Assembly: GCA_015478675.1 (NCBI GenBank)
Contig: JADMIH010000202.1
Location: forward strand, 1 to 6,522
Direction of reading: 5' to 3'
Source of the DNA: Chloroflexota bacterium
GTDB taxonomy: Bacteria > Chloroflexota > Chloroflexia > QHBQ01 > JADMIH01
Length of the DNA: 6,522 nucleotides
The notes beneath the pieces were generated by a model, which saw only the letters and a list, made by a program, of their open reading frames with translations, searched no databases and was not told the origin of the DNA. A program made the position numbers and the translations under genes. Of the stretch, positions 1 to 5,557 are shown in pieces. How positions within the stretch are numbered: position 1 is the stretch's first letter; the number at the start of each line of letters is the position of its first letter.

Positions 1-22
1 CGAGTTGCTCAGTGCTCGGCTC

Positions 23-1189
23 TCACCGCTCGTTGTGCTCAAGCTCATCTACTAACCTCTGAGGCCGGGCGGCGTTTGCGGTGGCCTCAGCGTACGTGTA
101 ACCACTGTTGCGTAGATAGCTGAGAAGGGTGGTATTGATTGAGATGTGGAAGCGCACAAAGCCCTGCCGGGCAATATCATATTCCGAGAGGGAGCCGGTT
201 GCGGGCGCGGTATCGCTCGGAGTGGGCAGGCGCTGACGCTTGAGGCTATCACAGAGGCTGCTGAAAGCTTCGTCTATTTCCGCCGTGGGTGGTTCGCCCC
301 CCGAGCCACTTGCCAGAGGCAGATGGAGGGACGAGCCTAGAGTATATAAGAGGAAAAAGAGGCTGTCCTCAAGCGCACGCACGCGTGGGTCCTCGCTCCA
401 CTCCTTACCCTCACCTCCCGCCATTCCATAGCGCAGCGTGCCGACAAGGTTCTGCACAACCAATAGCACACGCAGAAACGAACGCTCAACCTGCGCAGGG
501 TGCCCATAGTGGAGCACGGGGAGGCGGCGGTGCGCCTCGGCAAGCGAAAGCAAGTCAATATTTATATTCTGTACAAGGCCGGCAAGGGCGCCAAAGTTGC
601 CTTTACGCAAATAGCGCGCTAAGAGAGGCAGCCCGCTCACCTGCCCCGCCGTCTCTTCGTTCAGCAGCACAGCGAGCACCCCATTGCGCTGGAGCACAGG
701 GTAAAGCTCCAGCACATAAGCAATGCTCATAGAGATGACGGCTATGCCGCTAAAGCCCTCAACAGTCGAGACGAAGCGCAGCAAAGGCTGAACAGGTTGG
801 AAGTCGCCATAGCCCACAGTGCCGAGCGTCTCACCACTGAAGTAGAAGGCATCTCCCCAACTGGGATTGGTAACGCCCACTGGCAGACGAAAGACCCCTG
901 GCACTCCTATCCAGGCGGAGTAGATCAACCCGAAGGAAACCACCAGCAGGCCCACCCAGGCAGCCACCAGAGCCACAATCATCGTCGGCACAGCCAGCCC
1001 CAGAAAGCGATGCCGCGCTCGCCCGTGCATCGGCGTCGCCACCAGCCGCATGAGTCGCCACAATGCAGTTTGCAAGCGGCTGCTAAACGGACTTTCGGCC
1101 TGCGGGTGCAAGACAGTCAAGAAGACGTCAAAGAAAGTAAGGGCAATCAATAAAGCGCCCAGCAATGTAATCGCAAGCTGAAAAGACAT
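23..1189 (-). CDS. Potassium channel family protein (Ion_trans_2 pore, no RCK domain)
   Basis: This 388-residue integral membrane protein probably conducts K+ through the cytoplasmic membrane. The selectivity filter TVGYGD is at residues 124-129, after a pore helix at about 108-123. Hydrophobic helices lie at about 4-26, 65-93 and 138-162, so it is a two-helix pore (Ion_trans_2 type) with one extra N-terminal helix. That helix carries the DVFLTVLHP stretch (21-29), which I recall from other bacterial channels of this layout. The cytoplasmic part after about 165 is long (about 220 residues) and helix-rich. It has no glycine-rich Rossmann motif, so no RCK/TrkA_N gating domain is evident; RRLPVLHYGHP near 222-232 may be a family motif. 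The ATG at 1189 is preceded by only a weak TGAG ribosome site. The gene is last in a minus-strand run, 49 nt after cmk, and is probably co-transcribed. The channel call is secure; ion specificity, gating and the C-terminal role are inferred or unknown. Confidence 0.88.
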   Translation of the reverse strand: MSFQLAITLLGALLIALTFFDVFLTVLHPQAESPFSSRLQTALWRLMRLVATPMHGRARHRFLGLAVPTMIVALVAAWVGLLVVSFGLIYSAWIGVPGVFRLPVGVTNPSWGDAFYFSGETLGTVGYGDFQPVQPLLRFVSTVEGFSGIAVISMSIAYVLELYPVLQRNGVLAVLLNEETAGQVSGLPLLARYLRKGNFGALAGLVQNINIDLLSLAEAHRRLPVLHYGHPAQVERSFLRVLLVVQNLVGTLRYGMAGGEGKEWSEDPRVRALEDSLFFLLYTLGSSLHLPLASGSGGEPPTAEIDEAFSSLCDSLKRQRLPTPSDTAPATGSLSEYDIARQGFVRFHISINTTLLSYLRNSGYTYAEATANAARPQRLVDELEHNER

Positions 1190-1238
1190 AACTCAAATGC
1201 CAGGGAACAGGGGACGGCTACTAATCTCCATCCCCAGT

Positions 1239-2000
1239 CTATAGTAGTTCCATGATCTTCTTCAGGGACTCGTTGATTTCCAGGCCATCAGTGTTGACCC
1301 GCACCGCGTCGGGGGCGAGGCGCAACGCCCCGGCGTCACGGTTCATATCCAGGTCGTCGCGGTGTGCTATCTCAGATTGAACCTGATTGTAGTCAACCGC
1401 GTGTCCGAGCGCTTTCAGCTCGTCAAAGCGGCGGCGCGCCCGCTCTGCGAGCGAAGCGTCAAGGTAAATCTTAAGGTCAGCATCGGGCAGGACCACCGTA
1501 GTAATGTCGCGCCCCACCATTACTACAGGACCACGACTTGCGATGCGGCGTTGCATACGTACTAGAGCGGCGCGTACATCAGGCCAGGCCGCGATCCCCG
1601 ACACGACAGATTCTACCTCCGGCTTCCTGATCTCCCATGTTACGTCCTCATCACCTATCATAACTGTGTATGATCTGCCATCCCTTTTTCCCGGAGCGGG
1701 GCGCTCAATGTGAACAGGCAACTCTTCGGCAAGAGCGGCCAGCAGAGGGCCGTTAGTTGTCGAGATACCGAGCCTGAGAGCAGCCAGGGCAACCGCACGA
1801 TACATAGCCCCGGTATCAAGAAAAAGATAGTGCAGCCGTTCGGCCAGCAGCCTGCCTATAGTGCTTTTACCGGCGCCCGCTGGGCCGTCGATAGCTATCG
1901 TCTGGGGCAGATTGTGCGCTCCCGTGGGCGGTTGCGACTGAGAGCTTCCTGCATCGCTACTGCTTGCCGCCTCACCTGTGCGACCCTCTTCTGCCGCCAT
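1239..2000 (-). CDS. cmk: Cytidylate kinase ((d)CMP kinase)
   Basis: This cytoplasmic enzyme phosphorylates CMP and dCMP to the diphosphates with ATP, in pyrimidine salvage and recycling. The 253-residue product has every landmark of the family: P-loop GPAGAGKS (39-46), DTGAMYRA (62-69), GRDITTVVLPDADLKIYLDAS (163-183), the lid arginines in AERARRR (185-191), RDDLDMNR (214-221) and NTD near the C-terminus (236-238). The family usually has G where T167 follows GRDI, a mild substitution. Residues 1-30 are a Ser/Ala/Gln-rich extension, since most Cmk proteins start just before the P-loop strand. No ATG, GTG or TTG lies between residue 1 and the P-loop, and a strong AAAGGAG site sits 5 nt before the ATG, so this start is well supported. 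The gene overlaps the 3' end of the upstream pseudouridine synthase gene by 29 nt, implying coupled translation. The rluB–cmk pairing is common in bacteria. Confidence 0.97.
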   Translation of the reverse strand: MAAEEGRTGEAASSSDAGSSQSQPPTGAHNLPQTIAIDGPAGAGKSTIGRLLAERLHYLFLDTGAMYRAVALAALRLGISTTNGPLLAALAEELPVHIERPAPGKRDGRSYTVMIGDEDVTWEIRKPEVESVVSGIAAWPDVRAALVRMQRRIASRGPVVMVGRDITTVVLPDADLKIYLDASLAERARRRFDELKALGHAVDYNQVQSEIAHRDDLDMNRDAGALRLAPDAVRVNTDGLEINESLKKIMELL

Positions 2001-3003
2001 GCTCGCTCCTTTGTTTTTCTCTCTTCGTTGATGGCTGCTCTCCGCTTCTCCTATCAGGTTTCACTTCCCGTCGAGAAGTCGGCGGCTGGCCCGCTTTGGG
2101 AGCGCCAGGTTTGCCCGTAACCCCGGCAACGCGCCTTTCAGCAGGCTCTCGCCTGGGGCGCTCTAACGGCAGGCCCACTGCTTTACGTAAAGCGTGAACC
2201 TCATGTACAGCCAGCACGCGCCATTTGCCCGTCTCCAAGCTGCCCAGCGTTATCGGTCCAAAACGCACGCGCTGCAACTCGATCACGGGGTGTCCCACCG
2301 CTGATGTCATGAGGCGAACCTGCCGCTTACGGCCCTCGTGGATAGTGATACGCAGCCACGTATCGCTCCCCTTCTTGCCAACTTCTTCTACCCTGGCAGG
2401 AGCAGTCCGCTCCCCTTCGATCTCGATTCCTTCGCGCATCGCACGTTGGGCGAGCTCGCCCGGCCTCCCCCTCACCAGAACGCGGTACTCCTTTTCTATG
2501 CCGTAGCGCGGGTGCGTGAGGCGGAAAGTCAACTCCCCATCGTTGGTAAGGAGCAGCAGCCCCGTGCTATCGAAGTCCAGCCGCCCTACAGGGTAAACAC
2601 GCGCCATAACTTTCGCGGTGGAGGCTTTGCCATCCGGTGAGGCTTCTTCAGCCACATCTGTACCTTGCACGAGGTCAATTACCGTACGCCTGCCGTGCGT
2701 GTCCCTGGCGGTAGACACCACACTCCCCGGCTTATTCAGCGCGATGTAGACATGCTCTCGGGCGACATCGCCCGACTTCGGCGCCGGCAGAGGACGGCCA
2801 TCCACCTCGATCTTGTCCTCAGATGTGTTGGCCTGCACGCCCATCTCGGTTACGACTTTGCCATTCACCCTCACGCGTCCTGTGGCTATCATCTCCTCGG
2901 CGGCGCGTCGAGAGGCTATTCCCGCCTGGGCGATTATCTTCTGCAAGCGCTCGGATGTCGCGGCTTGCCCGGCTCGCCCTCCTCTTTTCGGTGAGCTCTT
3001 CAT
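1972..3003 (-). CDS. rluB: RluB/RsuA-family rRNA pseudouridine synthase
   Basis: This enzyme converts a specific rRNA uridine to pseudouridine. By family and by its pairing with cmk the likely target is 23S rRNA helix 89/90 (RluB type), but RsuA- or RluE/F-type specificity cannot be excluded. The 343 residues hold an N-terminal S4 RNA-binding domain (about 17-63: SERLQKIIAQAGIASRRAAEEMI, then RVRVNGK), the substrate-loop LNKPGSVVS (89-97) and the catalytic motif GRLDFDSTGLLLLTNDGEL with nucleophile Asp143. The C-terminal motif EGRKRQVRLM is at 223-232. Residues from about 281 to the end form a very basic, Arg/Lys/Glu/Pro-rich, probably disordered tail that lengthens the protein beyond the usual 240-300 residues. 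Its ATG overlaps the upstream CNNM-protein stop as ATGA, with a GAGG site just ahead. Its end overlaps cmk by 29 nt. The enzyme class is certain; the symbol is an assignment by context. Confidence 0.93.
   Translation of the reverse strand: MKSSPKRGGRAGQAATSERLQKIIAQAGIASRRAAEEMIATGRVRVNGKVVTEMGVQANTSEDKIEVDGRPLPAPKSGDVAREHVYIALNKPGSVVSTARDTHGRRTVIDLVQGTDVAEEASPDGKASTAKVMARVYPVGRLDFDSTGLLLLTNDGELTFRLTHPRYGIEKEYRVLVRGRPGELAQRAMREGIEIEGERTAPARVEEVGKKGSDTWLRITIHEGRKRQVRLMTSAVGHPVIELQRVRFGPITLGSLETGKWRVLAVHEVHALRKAVGLPLERPRREPAERRVAGVTGKPGAPKAGQPPTSRREVKPDRRSGEQPSTKREKQRSEHGGRRGSHR
2001..2012 (-). promoter_or_regulatory. Strong ribosome binding site of cmk, inside rluB
   Basis: Read on the minus strand, AAAGGAG (complement of 2006-2012) lies 5 nt before the cmk ATG. 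It is the strongest Shine-Dalgarno match in this operon and falls within the last codons of the upstream rluB-like gene. It fixes the cmk start despite the 29-nt gene overlap. Confidence 0.8.
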
Positions 3004-4439
3004 TCTCCCTCGTTCGCCACCTCTGGGTTATTGCTGTTATGTGGTAGGAGCTTTACCTTTGATATACGCAGGCCGTCGAGGGCTTCCACGCGTAGAGTGT
3101 AGCCGCCGGCGGTTACTTCGTCATGCAGCTCAGGCTTGCGGCCCACTTTCTCAAAGACATACCCGCCTATGGTGTCAGCTTCACTCTCGATAGAAAGGCC
3201 CAGGACTTCGTTAACATCGTCAATCGGTAAAAGACCGTCCACGATCGTGCCCTCTGGGGTATAGATAATATCAGGATTCTCCTCGCCAGGCTCGAACTCA
3301 TCGCGAACTTCGCCAACGATCTCTTCTATTATATCCTCTAGGGTTACGACGCCAGCCGTGCCGCCATATTCATCCACCACAACAGCCATGTGCATCCCCC
3401 CCTGGCGCATCCGCATCAACAACTCATCAACGTCCAGAGTTTCAGGTACCGACTGTATAGGGCGCATAAGCGACTGAACGTTGAACTGTACAGTGCCGCT
3501 GCCTTGCCCACCCGCGAACTGCCTCTCTCGCTCCGCAAGGAGAGCGAACACGTCTTTTATGTAAAGTACTCCCAATATACTATCTAGATCGCCTTCGTAG
3601 ACTGGGAAGCGGCTATGCTTGTACTCTGACATAACGGTTATTACCTCGTCGAAGCTGGCATCTATGGGGACACCGGTTACTTCGGTGCGTGGGTGCATGA
3701 CCTGGCGGGCGGTGAGGTCGCCAAAGTCGAAGACCCTGCGCAATATAACCTCTTCCTCTCTGTCCAGCACGCCCGCTTTCCGGCTTGAGACCACCAGCAT
3801 CTCAAGCTCCTCCACCGAATAGATATTCTGGTGTTCAGAGCCGGACGATACACCAACAAGGCGCAACACCGCATTGCTCAGCAGGCTCACCAGCCAGATC
3901 AAAGGGCCAAAGATAAAAACAAAGATGTTTAGCGGCCTGATGAGGAGCATTACTGTAGCTTCCGCACGCTGCCGAGCTATAATCTTGGGCACGATTTCCC
4001 CCAGGACGATCTCAAGCACGGTGACTATCAGAAAAGAAAGGGCATAAGAGACGCTTGCCGCAGAGACGAAGGCGGTAAAGGGAGAGATCGCCAGGCCGAG
4101 AGGCGTGATAAATATTTCCGACAGCACAGGCTCGCCCACAGCGCCAAGAGCCAGCGTAACAAGGGTAATCCCAATCTGGACAGCTGCAATATAGCGGTCG
4201 AGGTGTTCGATTGCATGCTTCACACTCTGAGCAACCGAACTGCCTTCGCTTATAAGCTGCTCGATACGAGTTTTGCGTACGCTGACAATAGAGTACTCAC
4301 TGGCAACAAAAAAGGAAGCAGCGAAAATGAGTAGAAGTATTGAAGCTAAGCCAAGTAACATAGATTTGGATTGGTTAAAAGTTGCGCCGGCGCGCCATAG
4401 CGCCTGAGTCGTTGAGGGCAGAGGCTTCTCAATAAGCAC
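3000..4439 (-). CDS. CNNM–CBS–CorC_HlyC transmembrane protein (hemolysin-family ion transporter)
   Basis: This 479-residue polytopic inner-membrane protein belongs to the CNNM/CorC family, linked to Mg2+/Co2+ export or homeostasis; the name hemolysin is historical. The CNNM domain spans about 27-200 with hydrophobic segments near 27-48, 84-108, 121-146 and 165-195, and holds the family motif LGEIVPKIIA (146-155). Two CBS domains follow (about 244-305 and 323-380). The first contains VMHPRTEV and SRFPVYEG; the second contains MAVVVDEYGGTAGVVTLEDIIEEIVGEV, which is highly characteristic. The CorC_HlyC domain ends the protein (about 390-466), including DTIGGYVFEKVGRKPELHDEV. The start is uncertain. 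A GTG at 4439 gives the longest form, but the ATG at 4361 (residue 27) begins right at the first membrane helix as in typical members; neither has a good ribosome site. It is the first gene of the operon and overlaps the next gene by 4 nt (ATGA). The exact ion is unknown. Confidence 0.94.
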   Translation of the reverse strand: MLIEKPLPSTTQALWRAGATFNQSKSMLLGLASILLLIFAASFFVASEYSIVSVRKTRIEQLISEGSSVAQSVKHAIEHLDRYIAAVQIGITLVTLALGAVGEPVLSEIFITPLGLAISPFTAFVSAASVSYALSFLIVTVLEIVLGEIVPKIIARQRAEATVMLLIRPLNIFVFIFGPLIWLVSLLSNAVLRLVGVSSGSEHQNIYSVEELEMLVVSSRKAGVLDREEEVILRRVFDFGDLTARQVMHPRTEVTGVPIDASFDEVITVMSEYKHSRFPVYEGDLDSILGVLYIKDVFALLAERERQFAGGQGSGTVQFNVQSLMRPIQSVPETLDVDELLMRMRQGGMHMAVVVDEYGGTAGVVTLEDIIEEIVGEVRDEFEPGEENPDIIYTPEGTIVDGLLPIDDVNEVLGLSIESEADTIGGYVFEKVGRKPELHDEVTAGGYTLRVEALDGLRISKVKLLPHNSNNPEVANEGE

Positions 4440-4478
4440 TTTCCAGACCGCCAGGCAGAACCGCCCCTAACTCACCCA

Positions 4479-4507
4479 ATGTTACCTTTCTGTAACGAAT
4501 ACGTCAA
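4479..4507 (-). promoter_or_regulatory. Sigma70-type promoter of the CNNM–rluB–cmk–channel operon
   Basis: On the minus strand TTGACG (complement of 4502-4507) is followed after exactly 17 nt by TAACAT (complement of 4479-4484). The -35 box matches consensus at 5 of 6 bases and the -10 box at 4 of 6. Transcription would begin near 4472, leaving a leader of about 33 nt to the GTG start or about 111 nt to the ATG start of the first gene. Position and spacing fit; activity is inferred. Confidence 0.6.
4481..4496. promoter_or_regulatory. Candidate operator, GTTAC-N6-GTAAC
   Basis: GTTAC (4481-4485) and GTAAC (4492-4496) form a small perfect palindrome around CTTTCT. The site overlaps the -10 box and spacer of the leftward promoter, where a bound protein would block polymerase. 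Two more GTAAC/GTTAC copies lie at 4560-4564 and 4617-4621, inside the adjacent large inverted repeat. No regulator is identified, so this is a suggestion only. Confidence 0.3.
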
Positions 4508-4517
4508 CCAGGCGAGA

Positions 4518-4625
4518 GTGGGTGAGCGTTCAGAGTAAGGGTGGAGCAAGCTTCTGGGGGTAACTGTACACCCTCACAGATACCCCAAGGAAATTGCTCC
4601 ACCTCAACTCTGAACAGTTACCCAC
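4518..4625. repeat. Long imperfect inverted repeat between divergent promoters
   Basis: Arms 4518-4567 and 4576-4625 are inverted copies around an 8-nt loop (4568-4575). The inner 40 bp of each arm (4528-4567 against 4576-4615) match at 32 of 40 positions, with uninterrupted blocks GTTCAGAGT and GGTGGAGCAA; the outer 10 bp add 7 more matches. Two of the inner mismatches would be G-U pairs in plus-strand RNA, giving a long stable hairpin. An alternative pairing joins GGGTAACTGT (4558-4567) perfectly to 4614-4623. The element fills the space between the -35 boxes of the two divergent promoters. No U-tract follows, so it is not a terminator. It may be a MITE-like palindromic insertion or a regulatory cruciform; I see no clear target-site duplication. 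Confidence 0.85.
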
Positions 4626-4635
4626 ACGTGCTCGT

Positions 4636-4664
4636 TTGACAGCCAGGCACCCGGCTGGTATAAT
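4636..4664 (+). promoter_or_regulatory. Consensus sigma70-type promoter for the CAU tRNA
   Basis: TTGACA (4636-4641) and TATAAT (4659-4664) are both perfect matches separated by exactly 17 nt, so a strong constitutive promoter is expected. Transcription would start near 4671, about 45 nt before the mature tRNA. A GTGCG-CTTTT-CGCAC hairpin (4669-4683) lies right at the predicted start. It could be a leader hairpin removed with the tRNA 5' end or a binding site. The promoter may also drive the DUF4236 gene downstream. Confidence 0.88.
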
Positions 4665-4714
4665 TCTTGTGCGCTTTTCGCACCGTATCTCTGGCGTCGG
4701 TGGGCGATAGTCGC

Positions 4715-4786
4715 GGCGAGGTAGCTCAGTGGTAGAGCAGGGGACTCATAAGCCCTTGGTCGGCAGTTCAAATCTGCCTCTCGCCA
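4715..4786 (+). tRNA. tRNA with CAU anticodon (Met, or Ile2 before lysidine modification)
   Basis: A full 72-nt cloverleaf can be drawn. The acceptor stem GGCGAGG pairs with TCTCGCC (4779-4785; last pair G-U), and the D stem GCTC/GAGC encloses a 7-nt loop. The anticodon arm has loop CTCATAA with CAT at 4747-4749, the variable loop is TGGTC, and the T arm is GGCAG-TTCAAAT-CTGCC. The discriminator is A4786. Base pair 31-39 (A4744, G4752) is mismatched and 27-43 is G-U. The 3' end reads A-CCCA, so CCA is not encoded in register and must be added enzymatically. CAU is shared by elongator Met and by Ile2, whose C34 TilS converts to lysidine. The stretch from the D arm through CTTGGTCG resembles E. 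coli tRNA(Ile2) as I remember it, and tilS lies about 770 nt downstream, so Ile2 is a real alternative. The tRNA call is firm; the amino acid is not. Confidence 0.95.
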
Positions 4787-4792
4787 CCCACT

Positions 4793-4810
4793 TTAGAACC
4801 CGGGTTCTAA
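4793..4810. promoter_or_regulatory. Perfect 18-bp palindrome TTAGAACCCGGGTTCTAA
   Basis: The 18 bases are a perfect palindrome centred between 4801 and 4802, 6 nt after the tRNA 3' end and 90 nt before the DUF4236 gene. The core GAAC-N4-GTTC has the half-site layout of the LexA (SOS) box known from Gram-positive bacteria, though the centre CCGG is not typical. As RNA it would form a 7-bp hairpin with a CCGG loop. No T-run follows, so a classical terminator is unlikely; tRNA 3' processing is another possibility. Confidence 0.45.
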
Positions 4811-4854
4811 GCTCTGATGTGAAAATAGGCACGTTTTCATCCCTGGCGGTGACC

Positions 4855-4873
4855 AGACAGGGTCATCCTGTCT
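4855..4873 (+). promoter_or_regulatory. Leader hairpin ahead of the DUF4236 gene
   Basis: AGACAGG (4855-4861) and CCTGTCT (4867-4873) form a perfect 7-bp stem with loop GTCAT. Only three T residues (4873-4875) follow, so termination would be weak. It ends 26 nt before the ATG and could affect translation or partly attenuate transcription from the tRNA promoter. A weaker TGAAAA/TTTTCA pairing lies just upstream (4820-4839). Confidence 0.4.
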
Positions 4874-4899
4874 TTGTACAAAATGAAAGAGTGACTGTG

Positions 4900-5205
4900 A
4901 TGGGCGTACGCTTCCACAAGAGCAAACGACTACTACCTGGTGTGCGGGCTAACGCGAGCAAGGGTGGGCTGGGACTGAGCTTCGGGCTCCGAGGTGTACG
5001 CCACAGCATTGGTCCCGCCGGACGCAGAACTACGGTAAGTATACCAGGCACGGGTATCTCTTATGTCCAACAGCACAAATTATCGCTGGGTGGTACTACC
5101 AAGCGCTTAAGCTGCCTATCAACGGCCGCAGCCATCGTGTTATGGAGGAGGGCATGGTTGATATTGCTCTTGGGACTGGTGGTTCTGTGGCTTCTCTCAA
5201 GGTAG
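4900..5205 (+). CDS. DUF4236 domain protein with C-terminal membrane helix
   Basis: This 101-residue protein has unknown function. Residues 1-57 match the DUF4236 pattern closely: MGVRFHKSKRLLPGVRANAS, then KGGLGLSFGLRG, SIGPAGRRTTVS and IPGTGISY. The domain is basic and glycine-rich and probably forms a small beta-structured unit. Residues about 84-100 (RAWLILLLGLVVLWLLS) form one hydrophobic helix, so the protein is probably membrane-anchored, with the basic domain inferred to face the cytoplasm. The reading frame stays open upstream to 4729, but that would run through the tRNA. The family consensus begins at MG(F/V)RF, so the ATG at 4900 is the start. A weak AAAGAG site lies upstream; a GTG at 4891 is in frame but unlikely. 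No separate promoter is evident, so the tRNA promoter may drive it. A hairpin follows the stop by about 10 nt. Domain membership is confident; function is not known. Confidence 0.85.
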   Translation: MGVRFHKSKRLLPGVRANASKGGLGLSFGLRGVRHSIGPAGRRTTVSIPGTGISYVQQHKLSLGGTTKRLSCLSTAAAIVLWRRAWLILLLGLVVLWLLSR

Positions 5206-5215
5206 TCACCAGCCG

Positions 5216-5237
5216 ATAGGTGCAGCTTTGCACCTAT
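5216..5237 (+). terminator. Perfect hairpin after the DUF4236 gene, possible terminator
   Basis: ATAGGTGCA (5216-5224) and TGCACCTAT (5229-5237) form a perfect 9-bp stem with a GCTT loop, starting 10 nt after the DUF4236 stop. Location fits a transcript end. The downstream sequence is only loosely T-rich (TTATTTATC from 5247) and lacks an immediate T-run, so intrinsic termination would be weak. It may instead protect the mRNA 3' end. Confidence 0.45.
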
Positions 5238-5518
5238 GCACAGGCCTTATTTATCTATCTGAGTATACCTGGCAGTTAGTTGTTAGCGTAGTAACCTCGT
5301 GGCCCAGTAAAGATATTCAACATGAGCCGAGCCATCATGTTACTCTTGCCCTCCTAGGCCCTCAGAGCAGCGTCAAGGGCTACTCCGAACGGGCTTATGC
5401 GCTGCAACAGACGAATGTGACAGCCTTACCAACCGCTGCCCCTGTTATCGTTGGGGGTACGACTCACCTTCGGGCAACCTCGTATCTCTATTTGCATTCC
5501 ACAGCAGGTGGTAAAATT

Positions 5519-5534
5519 GGTTATGCAGATAACC
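5519..5534 (+). promoter_or_regulatory. Small hairpin just before tilS
   Basis: GGTTAT (5519-5524) and ATAACC (5529-5534) pair perfectly around GCAG, ending 23 nt before the tilS ATG. It is short and may be chance. If real it would sit in the tilS leader near the ribosome binding region. Confidence 0.25.
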
Positions 5535-5557
5535 TCAGCCACAGAAGCCTCTCGTAA

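Larger units (their letters stand above)
5206..5557. other. Intergenic stretch with a doubtful open frame
   Basis: These 352 nt between the DUF4236 gene and tilS hold no gene I can support. A plus-strand frame is open from 5162 to the TAA at 5555-5557. It has no ATG start; the first usable codon is TTG at 5228, giving 109 residues I do not recognise. An AGGTG lies ahead of that TTG but inside a hairpin. The frame has a fairly protein-like composition in its second half, and its TAA abuts the tilS ATG in the same phase. It may be a decayed gene, an unusual small gene, or chance. No convincing promoter for tilS was found here. Confidence 0.4.

Noticed and set aside
1..22. CGAG...CTCG pairing just after the channel stop as a terminator
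   Set aside because: It has only 4 bp with a 10-nt loop and no T-run on the minus strand, and the window edge cuts off the rest.
289..732. 147-codon plus-strand open frame opposite the K+ channel
   Set aside because: It is antisense to a clear channel gene, has low-complexity Ala/His/Gln-rich composition and no recognisable domain.
1710..2120. 136-codon plus-strand open frame opposite cmk and rluB
   Set aside because: It is antisense to two well-supported genes and its composition fits a shadow frame.
2665..3193. Plus-strand open frames opposite rluB and the CNNM gene
   Set aside because: They are shadows of strongly conserved minus-strand domains (S4, CorC_HlyC), with no family signature of their own.
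4528..4615. The long inverted repeat as a bidirectional terminator
   Set aside because: It lies upstream of both divergent genes rather than at gene ends, and neither side has a T-run.
4729..4899. Upstream extension of the DUF4236 reading frame
   Set aside because: It would be translated from inside the tRNA gene. The family consensus starts at the MGVRF at 4900, and residues before it look random.
5228..5316. Promoter for tilS (TTGCAC or TTGTTA as -35)
   Set aside because: No -10 box with good match and 16-18 nt spacing could be found for either.
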